From contig JAUPFV010000005.1 of the NCBI GenBank assembly GCA_036936605.1, positions 191,454,958 through 191,518,957 on the forward strand: a DNA stretch of 64,000 bases. Reading direction: 5' to 3'. The notes under the pieces are model-generated. The model saw only the letters and a list, made by a program, of their open reading frames with translations, searched no databases and was not told the origin of the DNA. Each line of letters starts with the position of its first letter. The stretch's first letter is position 1. Shown here one piece after another: positions 45,620 through 58,638 of this stretch. The translations under genes were made by a program, and so were the position numbers. The stretch comes from Limnanthes douglasii subsp. nivea. Lineage: Eukaryota; Streptophyta; Magnoliopsida; Brassicales; Limnanthaceae.

Positions 45620-48600
45620 AATAATAAAGATCATTAACTGGAACCTGTGTGGTATTAATAATAACTCAAGTATCAGGATGCTGAAAGACATGATTTTCAA
45701 AGACAAAATTAGCATTTTGGCGATTCAAGAGCCTTTAACTAATTCTGATAATATCTCTGTTATCGCTGTTTTGATGGGGTTTTCGGGTTTCTATTTTAAT
45801 ATTTCAAATAAGATTTGGGTGTTTTGGGTTGCTGATCTTAGCATTAACATCATTATTAATCACGAGCAATGCCTTAACATGGAAGTTTATACAAATGATA
45901 ATACTGTCTTTCACTTATCTGTTGTTTATGCAAAGTGGAACAGAATGCTTAGGTTGGACTTATGGGATCAATTGAAGTTGATTTCAAAGACTAATCATGG
46001 CTGGCTAGTGGTTGAGGACTTTAATGTCATAACTACTTCTGATGAGCAGCTTGGATGCAAGCACATTGATCAAAATAGTATGGATGACTTCATTCAAACT
46101 AAAAATGAATTTCATCTGGAAGACGCTGGCTTTCTGGGTTCAAAGTTTACTTGGAATAGGAGTTTAAAGTGGGAACGGCTCGACAGAGCCTTGTTCAATT
46201 CAAACTGGTCCAACACCTATAATAAAACTCAGGTTCTTCACATGGTCAGAACCTGTTCTGACCATGCCCCTATTATGATTATTGCAAATAAGGATTTCTC
46301 TAACTTTTGAAATGTCATAAAAAACGTTTTAAGTTCATGAACATGTGAACAAATGACTCTTCTTTTCTTGAAATTGTAGAAAAGAACTAGAATTTGAAGA
46401 TTAGTGGTTCACCCAATGAGATTTTTTGGTTTAAATTAAAAAATACTAAAAAGCTGCCTCAAAGTTTGGAACAAAAACTGGTTTGGAAATGTTTTTAGTA
46501 AAGTAAAAGAGACTGAAAATATTGTTAAGGAGGCTGAATTGCTTCATTCAAATCTTAATAATCAGACTACTGAAATGAACCTAAAGAAATCTAACAGTCT
46601 ATACTTGCAGGCTCTTAGAAATGAAGAAGATTACTGGAGGCAAAAAGCTTATAGTTCTTGGCTCATTGAGGGAAATAACAACACGAAATTTTTTCATGCC
46701 TTTGTGTTAAAAAAGAGAATAAAAAATGACATTAATGTTATTAAGGATGATGGAAAGTGGTTGTACAATGCTGACGAGATAGGAGACTCAGCTGAGAAGT
46801 ATTTCAAAGATATATACTCTGAAAAATCCTACAACTCTAGTGAAGAGGATAATTTGTGCATGAATGATGACCTAATGTCTTCTATTCCTAAGTTGGTTAC
46901 TGATAAGAACAATATTGCTTTGATGAAGGCTACAAATGCTGATGAATTATGGAATGTTCTAAATTCTATGAATGCTGATAGTGCATCTGGTATCGATGAG
47001 TATAATGTTATCTTTTATAAAGTCTGTTGGTATATTATTAAAGATGATTTGATAAAGGCTTTGAACTCTTACCTGGCTGGTAGTAACATCTCAAAGGGGA
47101 TTTTTGCTACTGGTTTATGTCTTATTCTAAAAACTATTAACCCTACTTTCTGGAATCATTATAGGCATATCAGCCTTTGTTATTTAACTAACAGAATCTT
47201 TTCAAAATTACTAAAGACCAGGCTATCTAGTATTCTTCCTAAGATCATCTCTTGCACTCAAGGCGCTTTTGTCAAGAATCACTCTATTCACGATAACATT
47301 CTGATTGCAAGGGAGATGGCTTTTGATATGAGCAGAAAGCTTGCTCCCATCAGCTTTTGACCTGATGTCTATCCCTTTTGTTCTTAAAGTTCCATACCAC
47401 CTTCCCATCAGCTACTTATGTGTCAACTTGAGCTGCAACAATAAAACAAAGAACTTTACTAAGCTGTTAGACAACATCAATGGAAAGATTGGTGATTGGG
47501 ATAGCAAATATTTGTCTTTTGGGGGAATAATCTCTCTGATTTCTTCCATTCTTATGTCTATACCATATTACTGGATGCATAATACATTAATTCCTCAAAG
47601 ATCAATAGACTATAGATTGTTTTTAATAAATTCTTTTGGAGATCCAAGTTTGAGATCAAAACTACTCACTGGACTGCTTGGAAGAATCTTTGCAGACCTT
47701 TTGATGAAGGTGGCCTGAATATCAGGCGCCTTAATGATATTCAGACCACTCTTTCTCAAAATATTTGGTACAATTATAGAAAGCAAGATAGTTTATGGTC
47801 AAAACTTATGAATGATATTTATAATAAAGGCAATCACTCTATTAAAAATAATTTCAAAAAACTTGGTTCAAATACTTAGAAACGCTTGGTTAATATTAAA
47901 TTAATGTAAGATAGTTACTTGGCAATGGCGAAATGGATTTTTGGTTGGAGAATTGGTACCTGAAGATCCAATCATGGACCACAATAGTCCTGATGCTAAC
48001 CTAGGGTACTTGGAGCCAGAAAGTCAACACATTTTGTAAAGGAAATAGCTGGGATAATGACTTGCTGAAAATCATTCTAGATGAAGACAGAATCAAGTAG
48101 ATTTCTTTGTTCAGGATTGACTCTTCAAAGGCTGATAAAATGATCTGGGCTAATTCTCTTAGTCTTGAGTTCAACACTAGACACACTTGGGATAACATCA
48201 TATATCACTTCAACAAATCTTCTTTATACAAGAATATATGGAATCAGCTAACTCCCAGGACGTTCTTGTTCTTTTTGTGGAAGCTTATAAAAAACTTTTT
48301 ACCTATTGATACTACTTTACAACTTAGACATGTTAGCCTAGCTTCAAATTGCAATTTCTTTTCTAACTATGAAAGTAAAAATCACCTATTTGTCAACTAC
48401 AATTTTTCTTGGACAATCTGGAAACACTATAGTCTCGTATTTAATATCAAAATTGATAAATTCATGAGTTTAACTCACATTATCAGAGAATGGTTCTGGT
48501 TTTCTAGTCAAAGAGTTCATATAACTCACGTTATACCATCTATTATATGTTAGACTGTCTGGAAATCTAGAAATGACTTGAAGTTCAAAAACAAGTTTAT

Positions 48601-49253
48601 AACTATTGATTTTGCTATTTTCTCTATTAACAGAATTATTTACAGTCTGGACGCAAAGCTAACAAAGAAGCATTGGCTCAAAGCTATAAATGTTGGAATT
48701 ACTTTAGAACGCAATTCAGTTTATGACAAATCCAGAAATCAAACGTACCTGAAGTGGACTCATCATGTGGAAGGTAGACTGAAACTTAATGTGGACGGAG
48801 CTAGCTCTCATAACGGTGAAGCTTCAGGAGGTATGATCATCAGGAATCATCACGGTGACATTGAAATAGACATTGGTAAAACTTTCAGGAAATTGACTCC
48901 TCTGATGGCTGAGGTTCGAGCTGTTCTCGAAGGCCTCATAATTTGTAATGGCAAAAACTGGTCGAAGGTCGATATAGAGTCTGATAGTCAGGCTCTAGTC
49001 GAATATTTGGCTAAAGGAAAAATTCCCTGGTTCTTGTCCCAGCTGGTCCCCATTTGCAGAAGGTTGATCAATCCTTGTATGACTATTAAGTTCATACCCC
49101 GTACTCAGAATAGAGCCGCCGACTGGTTGGCTAAATAGACACTCTGATGCAAACATAAGACTGAAATCAATCAACAAAATACTCCGGCAGAGTTGTTATC
49201 TATCGTACTTCTTGAAGGATTGGGTATTGGCTATATTAATGTCGGCGCTGAAT
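45620..49253 (+). pseudogene. LINE ORF2 (endonuclease, deleted RT, zf-RVT, RNase H)
   Basis: The endonuclease starts near 45626 (INWNLCGINNNSS) and has LAIQEPL, a VVEDFNVI box in which the usual Gly of GDFN is Glu, KFTWNR, and the catalytic SDHAPI. The RT N-terminal part runs to 47360 (SSWLIEGNNNTKFFH, TQGAFVKNHSIHDNILIARE). It then jumps to sequence that follows the RT core (YLCVNLSCNNKTKNF, GDWDSKYLSFGG), so the palm with the catalytic FADD box is deleted. zf-RVT (FLFFLWKLIKNFLPIDTTLQ) and RNase H (LKLNVDGASS, DIESDSQALVEYL) close the ORF. Loss of RT makes it immobile alone. Confidence 0.87.
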
Positions 49254-49603
49254 AAAGTTCAAAATTTGAAGAATTATTACTCTTAATGGTGAGATAAAGG
49301 CGGATTTTGGGCTTTTCTCTAGGTGCTGCTCTGAATCAGAAATCGTCTCCGGCAAGAGCTTCACTCGATTGTTGTCTGAATTGATTTAGGGTTATTTTTA
49401 GTAAAATTAGGTTTAACCCTTGTATTTGTACTTAGGGTTAATTTTAGACCTTAAACTTTATAAGTTTGTAATTTGCCCAATTTATTAATAAAATTCTCAA
49501 TTACGGGTTGACCAGTTTTGTTAAATAATTTTGCTTGTTTAGTCAAGCGTGTATAAGGTATTTGGTATCACGGCAGACTATCAAAGTTTCACTGGAATAT
49601 TAA

Positions 49604-50756
49604 GGCCATCTCTAGTCATAGGATTTTTCGAAGATCTGGTCTAGTCCCGAATACCTACATTTATTTATCGATCTGCCACAGAATTTCTAACCGTTATTTT
49701 GATCTTTCTGGGATTTTTAATATAAAAAATAAATTCAAAGAGTTCCAATATATATTAACTATTCACTTCACTCTTTTTATTCACCTCACTCTATCTTATA
49801 GTCTCTCAATATTTACATTATCCTTCTATATTTACTAATTTTATAATAAATAATTTTAATTATATTAATAATTAATATTAATATTTTTTATATTTCTTTT
49901 ACAATATCATTTATCTTAAATTTTTGTTTTAAATTTATTTTTTTTCGACGAATTAATATCTATGATGTAGAATTGTTCTTGTAGATGATAAACATTTGAT
50001 AAATGTAAGTATATCTATAACATTGTTTATTTAAAAAAAAATTGTAATGAATATATAACTTTCAAGTCTAATTTTATAAGTTATTATATTAGTCCATTTT
50101 CGATCCATAAATTCGTCATATTTCTCACTCTATGTATGGAATTCGCTGCATTTTTATTTATTTTGAGTGTGTTTCTTTAAATTTGAGTTATTATTTTTTC
50201 TAAAATTTATTTTTCAAAGAATAATAATTATGTATATATTTTTCGCAATTTATGAATTAAGTTTTTATTATAAATGACTACCCCTGACATTACCTATAAA
50301 TACACTAAATACATTATAAATTAAATCTATAATTATATTATAACTTAGATTTTTATTATAATTAAACCTAAATTATACTATAAATTGAATTTTATATAAA
50401 TATATATTTCAAATTAAACTTTCAATTACTTAATTTAAATATAAACTTAAATTACATTTAATTATTAAGTAAAATAAACGTAGAAGTAAGAATTTAATTA
50501 TAATTGACTCTCTCTCCTACATTCCTCTTTCTTTTTCTTCCATTGATTTTCTCCCTCTCCTCCTGCGACTGAAGTTGATTTTCTCTCACCAACTTTTCAG
50601 TTACTTTCCTCTCTCCTTAGGTCTCGATATCGCGCTCGTCAGAGCTCGAGATCAAGCTTGAATAGTAAATCGATCTCCTCTTTTGGAAACCAACATCGCT
50701 GTTAGAGACTATTTTCGACCCTCAGTCGAGACTGAGACCGAGGGTTAGAGATGGCC
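49604..50756. mobile_element. MITE-like element with GGCCATCTCTA terminal repeats, 1153 bp
   Basis: The ends GGCCATCTCTAGTC (49604) and GGTTAGAGATGGCC (to 50756) are inverted repeats of 11 perfect bases plus partial extension. The interior is AT-rich, with a pyrimidine-rich tract at about 50508-50570 and a small palindromic GC-richer tail (CTCAGTCGAGACTGAGACCGAG). Flanking triplets are TAA and TAT, so a PIF/Harbinger-like TTA/TAA duplication is only partly supported. No open frame. Confidence 0.55.
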
Positions 50757-50977
50757 TATTGGGTCTGAAACTGGTGCACGTGATAATAAGCACGATAAAA
50801 TTTAAACCCAAACAGAACATGTTCATACAAAATATGTGTAAATATTAAGATCATCAAAACATGAAGAGAACACAGTACCGCTACTCTGAGGCCCTATAAC
50901 AACAACCACGGTATAGGAGGCACCGCAGTCAGCAAACTTCGTTTTCTTGATGAAATTCTTGAGCCCCGTAGAGTTAA

Positions 50978-51235
50978 ACTTGGTAAGAGTAAACTTGGTC
51001 TTTTATCCCACATCGCTTAGATTGAAATGAATATATAGTATATAAATAGATTGAAATAAATATATAGTATATAAATGGATGAAATTCTCGCTACGTTCTA
51101 AGCGATGTGGTTCATTTATAACGATGGACAACGATGGGAAAATGTCCACCGCTGTATGGCACATATCAAGTTTAAGAATAAACTTGGTCCTGTATCATAC
51201 CAATGAGTGAGATTCTTCAACGCCAACTAGAGCTG
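50978..51235 (+). repeat. TRIM LTR-like fragment
   Basis: TAAGAGTAAACTTGGTC followed by TTTTATCCCACATCGCTTAG is close to the start of the LTR-like unit on the minus strand of 25078-24813. Within it are two direct copies (34-36 bp apart) of GATTGAAAT(G/A)AATATATAG, then an inverted CTAAGCGATGTGG. A solo or decayed TRIM LTR is the likely source. Confidence 0.55.
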
Positions 51236-51514
51236 GCGATCGAGGTAATTCTATAACTATATATATATATATGTAATTGTTTACATCTTGTGCTATGAGT
51301 AGATGCATAATAATTTCTTGGTTTTGACTTACCCACGCATGTCGCTCGTTGATTGCTCTATAATGAAGAAATTAAAGTAAACTCTCTTATTTTTCAGATT
51401 GGTGCGTGGTCTGACTATCGAATTGGCTTGGTTCAAGAATGCGTATGGCTCAGTGAATACATGTCACGAGAAGATGTCAAGGGAGAATGAAAAACTCCGA
51501 AAAAACCCTTTTAG

Positions 51515-51518
<4 letters not shown>

Positions 51519-51552
<34 letters not shown>
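51519..51552. repeat. (TA)17 microsatellite
   Basis: Perfect TA dinucleotide run of 34 bp. Confidence 0.95.
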
Positions 51553-51555
<3 letters not shown>

Positions 51556-51699
51556 CAATTTTGCCATCTCTCAATATTTCTTTAGTTCTGAAAATGTTTT
51601 ACCATATTGTGGTATCATTTAATTAGTATTAAAAAATAAGTTTTTAAAAAACTTCAGAAGTCAGATAGAGATTGATCACCCTCTGTTTAACAAAGCAGA

Positions 51700-51910
51700 A
51701 TACAACAATTCTAAATGTGTGACATTTTATATGGTGATTATTATTTTTTTATATGACGACTAAGTTTTTATGGTGACTATGTCTAAATGTGTGACAATTT
51801 TTATGATGACTAAATAAAATTTATACGGTGACTAATTTTAAACGAGTGACATATTTATATGGTGATTATTATAAATGATGATAAAATCATGCGGTGACTA
51901 AGTTTTAAAT
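51700..51910. repeat. Imperfect short repeats around TGGTGACTA
   Basis: Variants of ATGGTGACTAAGTTTT and GTGTGACA(A/T)TTTTAT recur about seven times at irregular spacing of roughly 25-35 bp. It resembles a decayed minisatellite or the tip of an unidentified element. Confidence 0.5.
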
Positions 51911-52400
51911 ATAGAAAGTTTTAGGAAAATGTTCATTGATGCTTTAATATAAGAATGTAGAATATGAAGTGCTACGATTACATGATAACATGTAATTCAA
52001 AAATACAAGTATAACAAAAGCTAAATCATAGTAAGGAAACCTTTTCCTTTTTGGTCGATAATATTATCTCTAGAAGAAATTTCACAATGACTTTCCGAAG
52101 AGCTTTTATTCTCCAAGTCCTCTTCAGAACTTTCATATTCAATCTTTTCATATTTTTTATTTTTGTTTTTGAATTTGTTCGGATTCATTGGAAATGGATT
52201 TGAGAATATCTGAAGGACATTGGTCCTCGAGACTGTAGAATTATTGTCACAATATACCCTTATGGAATTTCTATACTTTTACCTTAACAAAATTCCTCAA
52301 CGAACCACCTAAATTTGACTCAAAATACTAAATAATTTATAGATTATCCGACGTCCTCTATGTAAATATGTGTTATTTTGTTCGTTACAAATACCAGATA
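51911..52400. other. No recognisable gene
   Basis: AT-rich sequence to the right end (on the minus strand, the downstream end) of a Copia fossil. Confidence 0.3.
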
Positions 52401-53900
52401 CTATTTTGACCACTTTTTAGTGGTCTATCGCTGGATTACGTACATACATTTCCAATCCGATAACAAAGGCAATATCCAAACTTGTACAAACTTGAGCATG
52501 CATCAGACTCATGACTACCGACTGCAAAATCATATGAAATATTTTATTATTCTGTAACGTTATAATATATTGTCTATATATGTCTCTTGTGACAATCCTA
52601 AGATTCCATGGGAGCGATCTTGATGAATATGTATCCGTAATATAGAAACACATCCCTAAGATCTTTTATATCAAATTATAGTGACATAAATATATTTACA
52701 GTAAGTGACAATTCATTAACATTCGTGGTCAACAATATGTCATTAATGTACACAATAATATAATTATGAACTTACTCATACTTAGTTTTTGATATACATA
52801 GTCCTCAACCGTGTTCATCTCAAAACCAAATGAGACGATTACCTCAATGAACTTATGTTATCAGTATTGAGAAGACTTTTTGAGCCCATAAAATGATTTC
52901 TTAAGTTTCCATACCATTGAATTTAAATTAACAATTACAAAGTTCTTAACTTATGTGATAATGGATTTTGTGTATTGTGTATGAAATTATTCTTTACGCC
53001 CTAAACTATTGATAGCATTAGCAATATGAGAATTCATTTGGTTGTGAGGCACACTTATTTCTGCAACAGAAAACTATTTGTCAAGAGTCAAATCCTAAAT
53101 ACAATCATAAAGCATAGTAGAATAAAAGGTTTACATCTGAGGGTTAGCAAAAACTAATATTGGTATGCCTATTACCAAATATGTAACTACATAAACAGAA
53201 TAATACAATATAAAAACTCTCTGTCCAATTATCCAAAGAAGTTCAAAACCTAGGTGTATAATTAAAACCTAGGTGTATAATCACAATTCTTAGTGAGGGT
53301 CAGCAACAATTGAGATCCGTATGCCTGTCAAACTTTGTATTATGATTACAGTAGAGATGAAATTTTGAAACTAAGAAGGTGGTAGTGAGTTTTTTAGTAC
53401 TGTTACTAGTTCTCTAAATCAGAAGATGCTCAAAATTCTTTCTACTATAGTTAAACATACCATATTTTCCCCCTTCCTGTTGTCTTATTAGAAACTTTAT
53501 GATTTCAGGGTCTTATATACCAAGTTTTCTAAATTTTGTATTTATTGCAGGAGATGCTTCAACAACATCATCTAGTTCAGTTGGCATGACATCAACGACC
53601 TGCCATATATGCAGAATATTTGATGTACTCACCCAGAATGGTAGTGCTAAAGTCAAATGACTAATCATATTCTCACCATATCCATAAGCAGTTGGTTTTG
53701 CCGCTTAAATAAACCATACATGTTGAGAAAACTCAATATTATATACATAGGAACTATACCACACTCTTCTAGATAATTTTCAAGTGGTTCATGATGTTGT
53801 TCACCGATACCGTTATATTTACCATAATATTTACCACCACGGTCAGATTGATACACTTAGAGATCTTACCAAGTTGTTTAAATTCGGTCTTAAAAGCTAT
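52400..53900 (-). pseudogene. Decayed Copia integrase-RT fossil
   Basis: On the minus strand, 53856-53665 is integrase core (QSDRGGKYYGKYNGIGEQH, then ECGIVP and a DMVR end; the family ERRN box is degraded to KRQN). Downstream, 52530-52417 is the region after the RT palm (SLMHAQVCTSLDIAFVIG, NPAIDH). The RT body between them is not readable in any long frame. No LTRs were seen. The lineage resembles the fragment at 29.7-30.1 kb. Confidence 0.75.
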
Positions 53901-54249
53901 GAACTTGTCCTAGGGTTTATGATATCTTATATATAAGGCATAAATACATGTAGCAAGATAAATCATCTATAAGTTGTATAAAATACCGTTGCATATTCCA
54001 AAATACCTTTGGGAACAGTCCATATATATCCGTACATATAAATTCCAAGACTTCTTTTTATATGTATGCACCTAACCTTTTTACTTTAGTATGTATTCTC
54101 TTAATTATGTAACCATATTATTTTGGTATAAAAATACAAAAACATAGGTTGTTAGAACCGTTCAAATTTATTTTTCCATTCCTGCAGTGACTCTAAGTAC
54201 CTACTCACGCTTGCTTTGCTTCATATAAAAACTTCGCTTGAATTATTAT
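53901..54249. other. Junction between Copia and Gypsy fossils, nothing recognised
   Basis: AT-rich sequence without domains. Confidence 0.3.
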
Positions 54250-57230
54250 CAATTGAGAATCCGATAATAATAAAATAACTTTTGATCCACATTATGTGCC
54301 AATTGCAAACCATAAAAAATAGCCTCATATTTGGCCACATTATTTGTGATATCAAAGCATAATCTCATTGATTGCATGATCTCTTCCCCAAACTGTGCTT
54401 TCTATACGATGCCGATTCCTCCTCCATTAAGATTTGAATCTTCATCAACTTTGACTACCCTTTCTAAATCATTTACTGAGTTTGATTGCATGTCCTCCGC
54501 ACCATCAATTTTGTCGTCCATAAATTATTTTATAAAATCAACAATTGTTTGACCTTCGCTCACCGTACGGGGTCGTACAAAATATTATATTCTCCTAAAT
54601 CTACTGACCATCATGTGAGCCTTCTCTAGATAGTTGAATTTTAAAGTACATTCTTTAGATGAAAGGAAGTTCGTAGGAGATGGTATGATTTTGGAAAGAC
54701 AACCTCATTTTTCTAGCAACTACCATTAATCCCAAAGCCCATTTATATAGATTTAAAAATATTTTTTTAGCGTCGATAAGACTTTTTCTTACATAGTAAC
54801 TAGGAAAACTCTCACAACATTATTAGAGATAGATTAATATAGATATAATGACTCACCTTGTAATGGAGATAGAAGAATTTATATGTTGGTTATATACTCT
54901 CTTAAAACAAAACATTCCTCCTCACGTTATTCATTCTAACTTAACTTCTTTGCTCATTTAAGAACTTAGAATAAAAGGTCACTGTTATTAGATGCTTTAG
55001 AAATAAACCGTGATAAATATTATGCACAACCCGTTAATCGTTATACCTCCGTAATATTCTTTGGTGGCTTCATGGTTAATAGTGCTTTTATCTGCTCTGG
55101 GCCGACTTAGATTTCATTCTTAGAGACAATGTATCCCATAAAATTCCGACTACAATATCCTAAGAAGAACTTCTAAAGGTTCAACTTGAGGTTAAACTAT
55201 CTTAGGTTCTCAAATATACCAGATAAAAATTTGATATGGTGACCCTCGTTGTTATTTTTCACGATCATACCATTGATGCACGCCTCAATGTTTTCCCCTA
55301 ATTATTTTTGAAATATTTGATTGACATGTCTTTGGTAGGTCGATCATGCGTTTTGCAAACCAAAATGCACAAACTTATAACAATACAAACCTCTTTCTGT
55401 TTAAAAAACATTATGTTCCTATTCATGTGGATGCATTCGAATATGGTTGTATCCAAATCTATGTCTAACAATTCGTCAATATGAGGCAAAGGAAAATCAT
55501 CCTTCATGTCCCCTTGTTAAGGTCGGTAAAATATACATACATTCTCCACTATCCATTATTCTTTTTTACCAAGACGGGGCTGACCATCCAAGTCGGGTAT
55601 CTTGCTTCTCTAATATGTCCAAGTCAAAGTAGTTTTTCTATTTCTTTAACGATGGTATCAGAATTCTCAGAAGAAAAAGCCCTCCCCTTTTGATGAACCA
55701 GTCTCATCATCTTATCAATCGATAGCCATTGAGAGATGACAGACAAGTTGACCCCGTATATATTATCAGCGTTCCAAGTAAAAATATTTGAGTTATTTTT
55801 AAGTAACTTCACCAATCTACATTAGAAAGTTGGATCTAGCCGATTCGCGATTCTAACCACGTGTCCACTTGCTAATAGTTTTCTCAATTATTTCACATAA
55901 AGGTTTGTCATATTGGGCCTCTTCTATTAGATTATCAATATTTATTTCAAATTATCCGCCACCATCTTGTTGACAACCCCACCTCAGTGTGCTGAGTGCT
56001 ATTGAGCCAACTACTCAGGATCTAAAAAGGTCCCATAGAAGATCCTACCATATCTCTGACTCCCTCTGACTATCCCAACCAAATTTCCAACATGGTACTT
56101 CAGATACTCCCGGAAGGAATATGTCGCTACCTCGATTCTGTGTAACCATGCATTCCCACAAATTTCATTATACAAGCTAAGAGTGTCGATTATCATAAAA
56201 ATTATTCTCACAACTTGTTTGGTACTACCATAACAGTGGTTGCCAAAATTTCAAATTTTCTAACCCAACTAGATGACTTACCTTCGTAACGAACCAATTT
56301 CATGTTCGTCAGTTTGTACGGCGGTACCCCGATTAATTTTTCGTAAATGTTCTTGAAATTAACATTGATCGAGCTACCGTTATCTAAAAACATGTGTGTC
56401 ACCATGACCTTGACTATGTTTACACTAATATCAAAACGGATTCACGAGGGGTAACAACACCCTTCAAATCATCATCTTTATTGATCAGGCCGACAACCGG
56501 TTTTCTTGATGGTGGTACGATGACTCGTTTGTTATGTGTACCTCTAACTATTTCTTTTGTTTTTTCGAGGAGTCTAGGTTTGCCTCGAAATTGATATAGT
56601 ATGCACCCACTGCTGTTTTCCTCTATCGCCTCTTATTTTTTCCAATCCTTCATCTGCCGTCTCTTCTGTATTCTTCTCTTTGGGCCGCTCTGTTTCCTTA
56701 TGTTTGATGAACTGAACGAGCTCATTACCATCAATTAAAATTTGAATCTCGACCTGTAATTTTAAAAAATCAATAATGACATGACCATGATCGTTGTGGT
56801 ATACATGGAAATACTTATGTGGTCTTTCGCTACTAGCGACTAACTTGCTACTAGGAGGTTGATACCCTCTTCTGCTTTTGGTTTTTTAAAAAATGACTGC
56901 AATATTTTCAACAAGAGGTGTAAAAATCTAAGTCGGACTATCGTAATACCAGACCCTTGATATTTTGAATGGAGTTCTTGCGACCTCGTCACATCTAACC
57001 TCTTCATTTCTTCTCCTGTCCGGTACCCGCAACTACAGCTCTTGAGGTTTATGGAAGATTGATGATTCATTCTTAGAGTCTTCAACTCTTATAAAGTGAT
57101 CCGACTTGGCCAAAATATCTCCCACTTTTTCTACGAAAAATCCAAAAAAATCTTTGTACATCCATCCGTCCATATCCAATCCTATTTTTAAATGTTTTAA
57201 TTGTAACTTTCTCTGCACCTGAACGTATCA
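54250..57230 (-). pseudogene. Decayed Gypsy (Tat-like) gag-protease-RT-RNase H
   Basis: Minus-strand domains in order. The gag end is at 57218-57033 (DILAKSDHFIRVEDSKNESS). The protease at 56405-56208 has a MFLDNGSSINV box; DTGSS is expected, so the catalytic Asp-Thr pair is altered. A linker at 56211-56011 (NEICGNAWLHRIEVATYSF) follows. 55815-55624 is the pre-RT segment (NSNIFTWNADNIYGVNLSVI, VKEIEKLL). The RT lies at 55507-55298 (DDFPLPHIDELLD) and the thumb near 55140-55030 (YIVSKNEI, ALLTMKPPKNITEV). RNase H at about 54350 (VAKYEAIFYGLQLA) ends it. Many stops. No LTR was recognised. It could be the same lineage as the element at 30.4-32.5 kb. Confidence 0.82.
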
Positions 57231-57786
57231 TTCATCTCGTACGCAAATCTCTGAATGCAGCTTTTAACGTTTTTCATTTTCGTTACGTATTTTATTTAAA
57301 AGTTATCACTAATTTATACGCATACCAAAAACCAGTCAAACAATTTCAAAATTGTCAATGAGGCCGGCACGAAAACAGAACATTATATTGGGTGCAGCTA
57401 TATAATGTTCTTGTTTATATAAATATAGTTTCCTATTATATGTATATTTACTTTGATTTTATCTTGTTTATCTTCCTCATTTATATCTATCCAACAAAGT
57501 TTCTCCGACGACCTTAACACAAACTAAAATGATTAAAACTAAAAGTGATACACTAGATCCTAAGTGAATATTTAGTTTTCTAATTTTGATTTGTTTATGT
57601 TTGATCGTTTATTTTTTGTTAGATTTATTTAAATATGTGTTAATATATAATTTATAGGTATCCGTGGAGATCGATTTATAGATAAAATGATTGTTTCTTT
57701 TTTCGATTTTAGAATTTAGATATTTGGAGCTCCTCTCAGTGGAAACGGGATTTTGAATCGATACACCGATGGTGCAGGGTTTTGAC
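57231..57786. other. No recognisable gene
   Basis: AT-rich sequence. A CACCGATGGTGCA motif at 57770-57782, otherwise seen in the MULE-like element, sits just before the MITE-like fragment. Confidence 0.3.
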
Positions 57787-57990
57787 TAGGACTGTTAATG
57801 GTTCTCCGGAACTGAGAACCGGACCGGGACCGAACCGATAAGGATCGGACCGAGAACCGGACCGAACCTTAACGGTTTGGTTCGCGTTTCTATTTTAAAA
57901 ACCAAAAACCGATAAGGAATCGAAACGAAAAACTGGTAAGAAACCGAACCGATAAAATCGATAAGAACCGATTCGGAATCGAAATAAAAA
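57787..57990. mobile_element. Partial second copy of the CCGGACCG-rich MITE-like element
   Basis: TAGGACTGTTAATGG is followed by GAGAACCGGACCGGGACCGA, TTTTAAAAACCAAAAACCGA and GGAATCGAAACGAAAAACTG, in the same order as 4000-4260. The right terminus was not found, so the copy is truncated or has decayed into the AT-rich sequence that follows. Confidence 0.65.
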
Positions 57991-58415
57991 ATTATTAAAA
58001 AATTACTAAAATTAATGTATTTTAAATATTGTGACGTAATAAATCTGCGATTAATAAATTATTTATCCTATTGTAATTAACAAACAAAATTGTTTTAAAT
58101 TATAACAGATTAGTTTAGGAAATATATATGTTTCTTTGTTGACAAATATTAATAACTAAGTTAGTATTATGTCTTTAATAATTAAATGTTTAATATCAAA
58201 ACCAATGATACAAAAATAATAAAATATCAAAGTCGAATAATCAATAATTAAATAATGTATGACCGTTGACAATGTGAATAATCTTAGAGATAATAAGTAT
58301 TTGGAGTTTTGTTTAAAAGAATCCCACTTCGATAGTTACCATTGAAGATGAAAGTGTCAATCTATATAAAAAGAGACACAAATACACCCTCTCACTTAGC
58401 AAGGCTTGGGCAACT
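57991..58415. other. AT-rich sequence, nothing recognised
   Basis: May include the decayed interior of the preceding MITE-like copy. Confidence 0.3.
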
Positions 58416-58638
58416 ATTTTTTTTTTCCGGAGGGAACCCGCAGCCGCTACTCAGAGTGCAATGAGTGCGCACAGGGTAAACCCTCAGTCTGACGCGATAG
58501 CCTGCAAACCAACGCCAGAAGGTAAACCACACAAGGTGACAGGCTCAGCCGAGAAAGCGTATGTAGAGGGACTCGAACTCATGACCTTCCGGTCATAAGA
58601 ATGCCATACTCAACCAACTCGGCTACCCCCTTGGGGGC
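58416..58638 (-). mobile_element. tRNA-derived SINE, copy 2
   Basis: On the minus strand: GGGGGTAGCCGAGTTGGTTG, B box GAGTTCGAGTCCC, the same body as copy 1 (TACATACGCTTTCTCGGCTG, TGTGTGGTTTACCTTCTGGC), then CCCTCCGGAAAAAAAAAA. It is about 93% identical to copy 1 by eye, plus about 14 extra bases after GGCTATC. Its B box is closer to the pol III consensus than that of copy 1. No clear target duplication was seen. Confidence 0.9.

Larger units (their letters stand above)
44230..49500 (+). mobile_element. LINE (plant L1-like) with ORF1, endonuclease, RT remnant and RNase H
   Basis: Parts appear in the normal order: ORF1 (44338-45272), endonuclease (45620-46310), RT N-terminal part (46539-47360), post-RT region (47341-48553), RNase H (48578-49138), and a 3' UTR with an AATAAA at 49482. 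Each part has stops or shifts. The RNase H and tail (PAELLSIVLLEGLGIGYINV) align with the truncated LINE at 10.3-11.5 kb. No A-tail or target duplication was recognised, so the borders are approximate. Confidence 0.88.
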
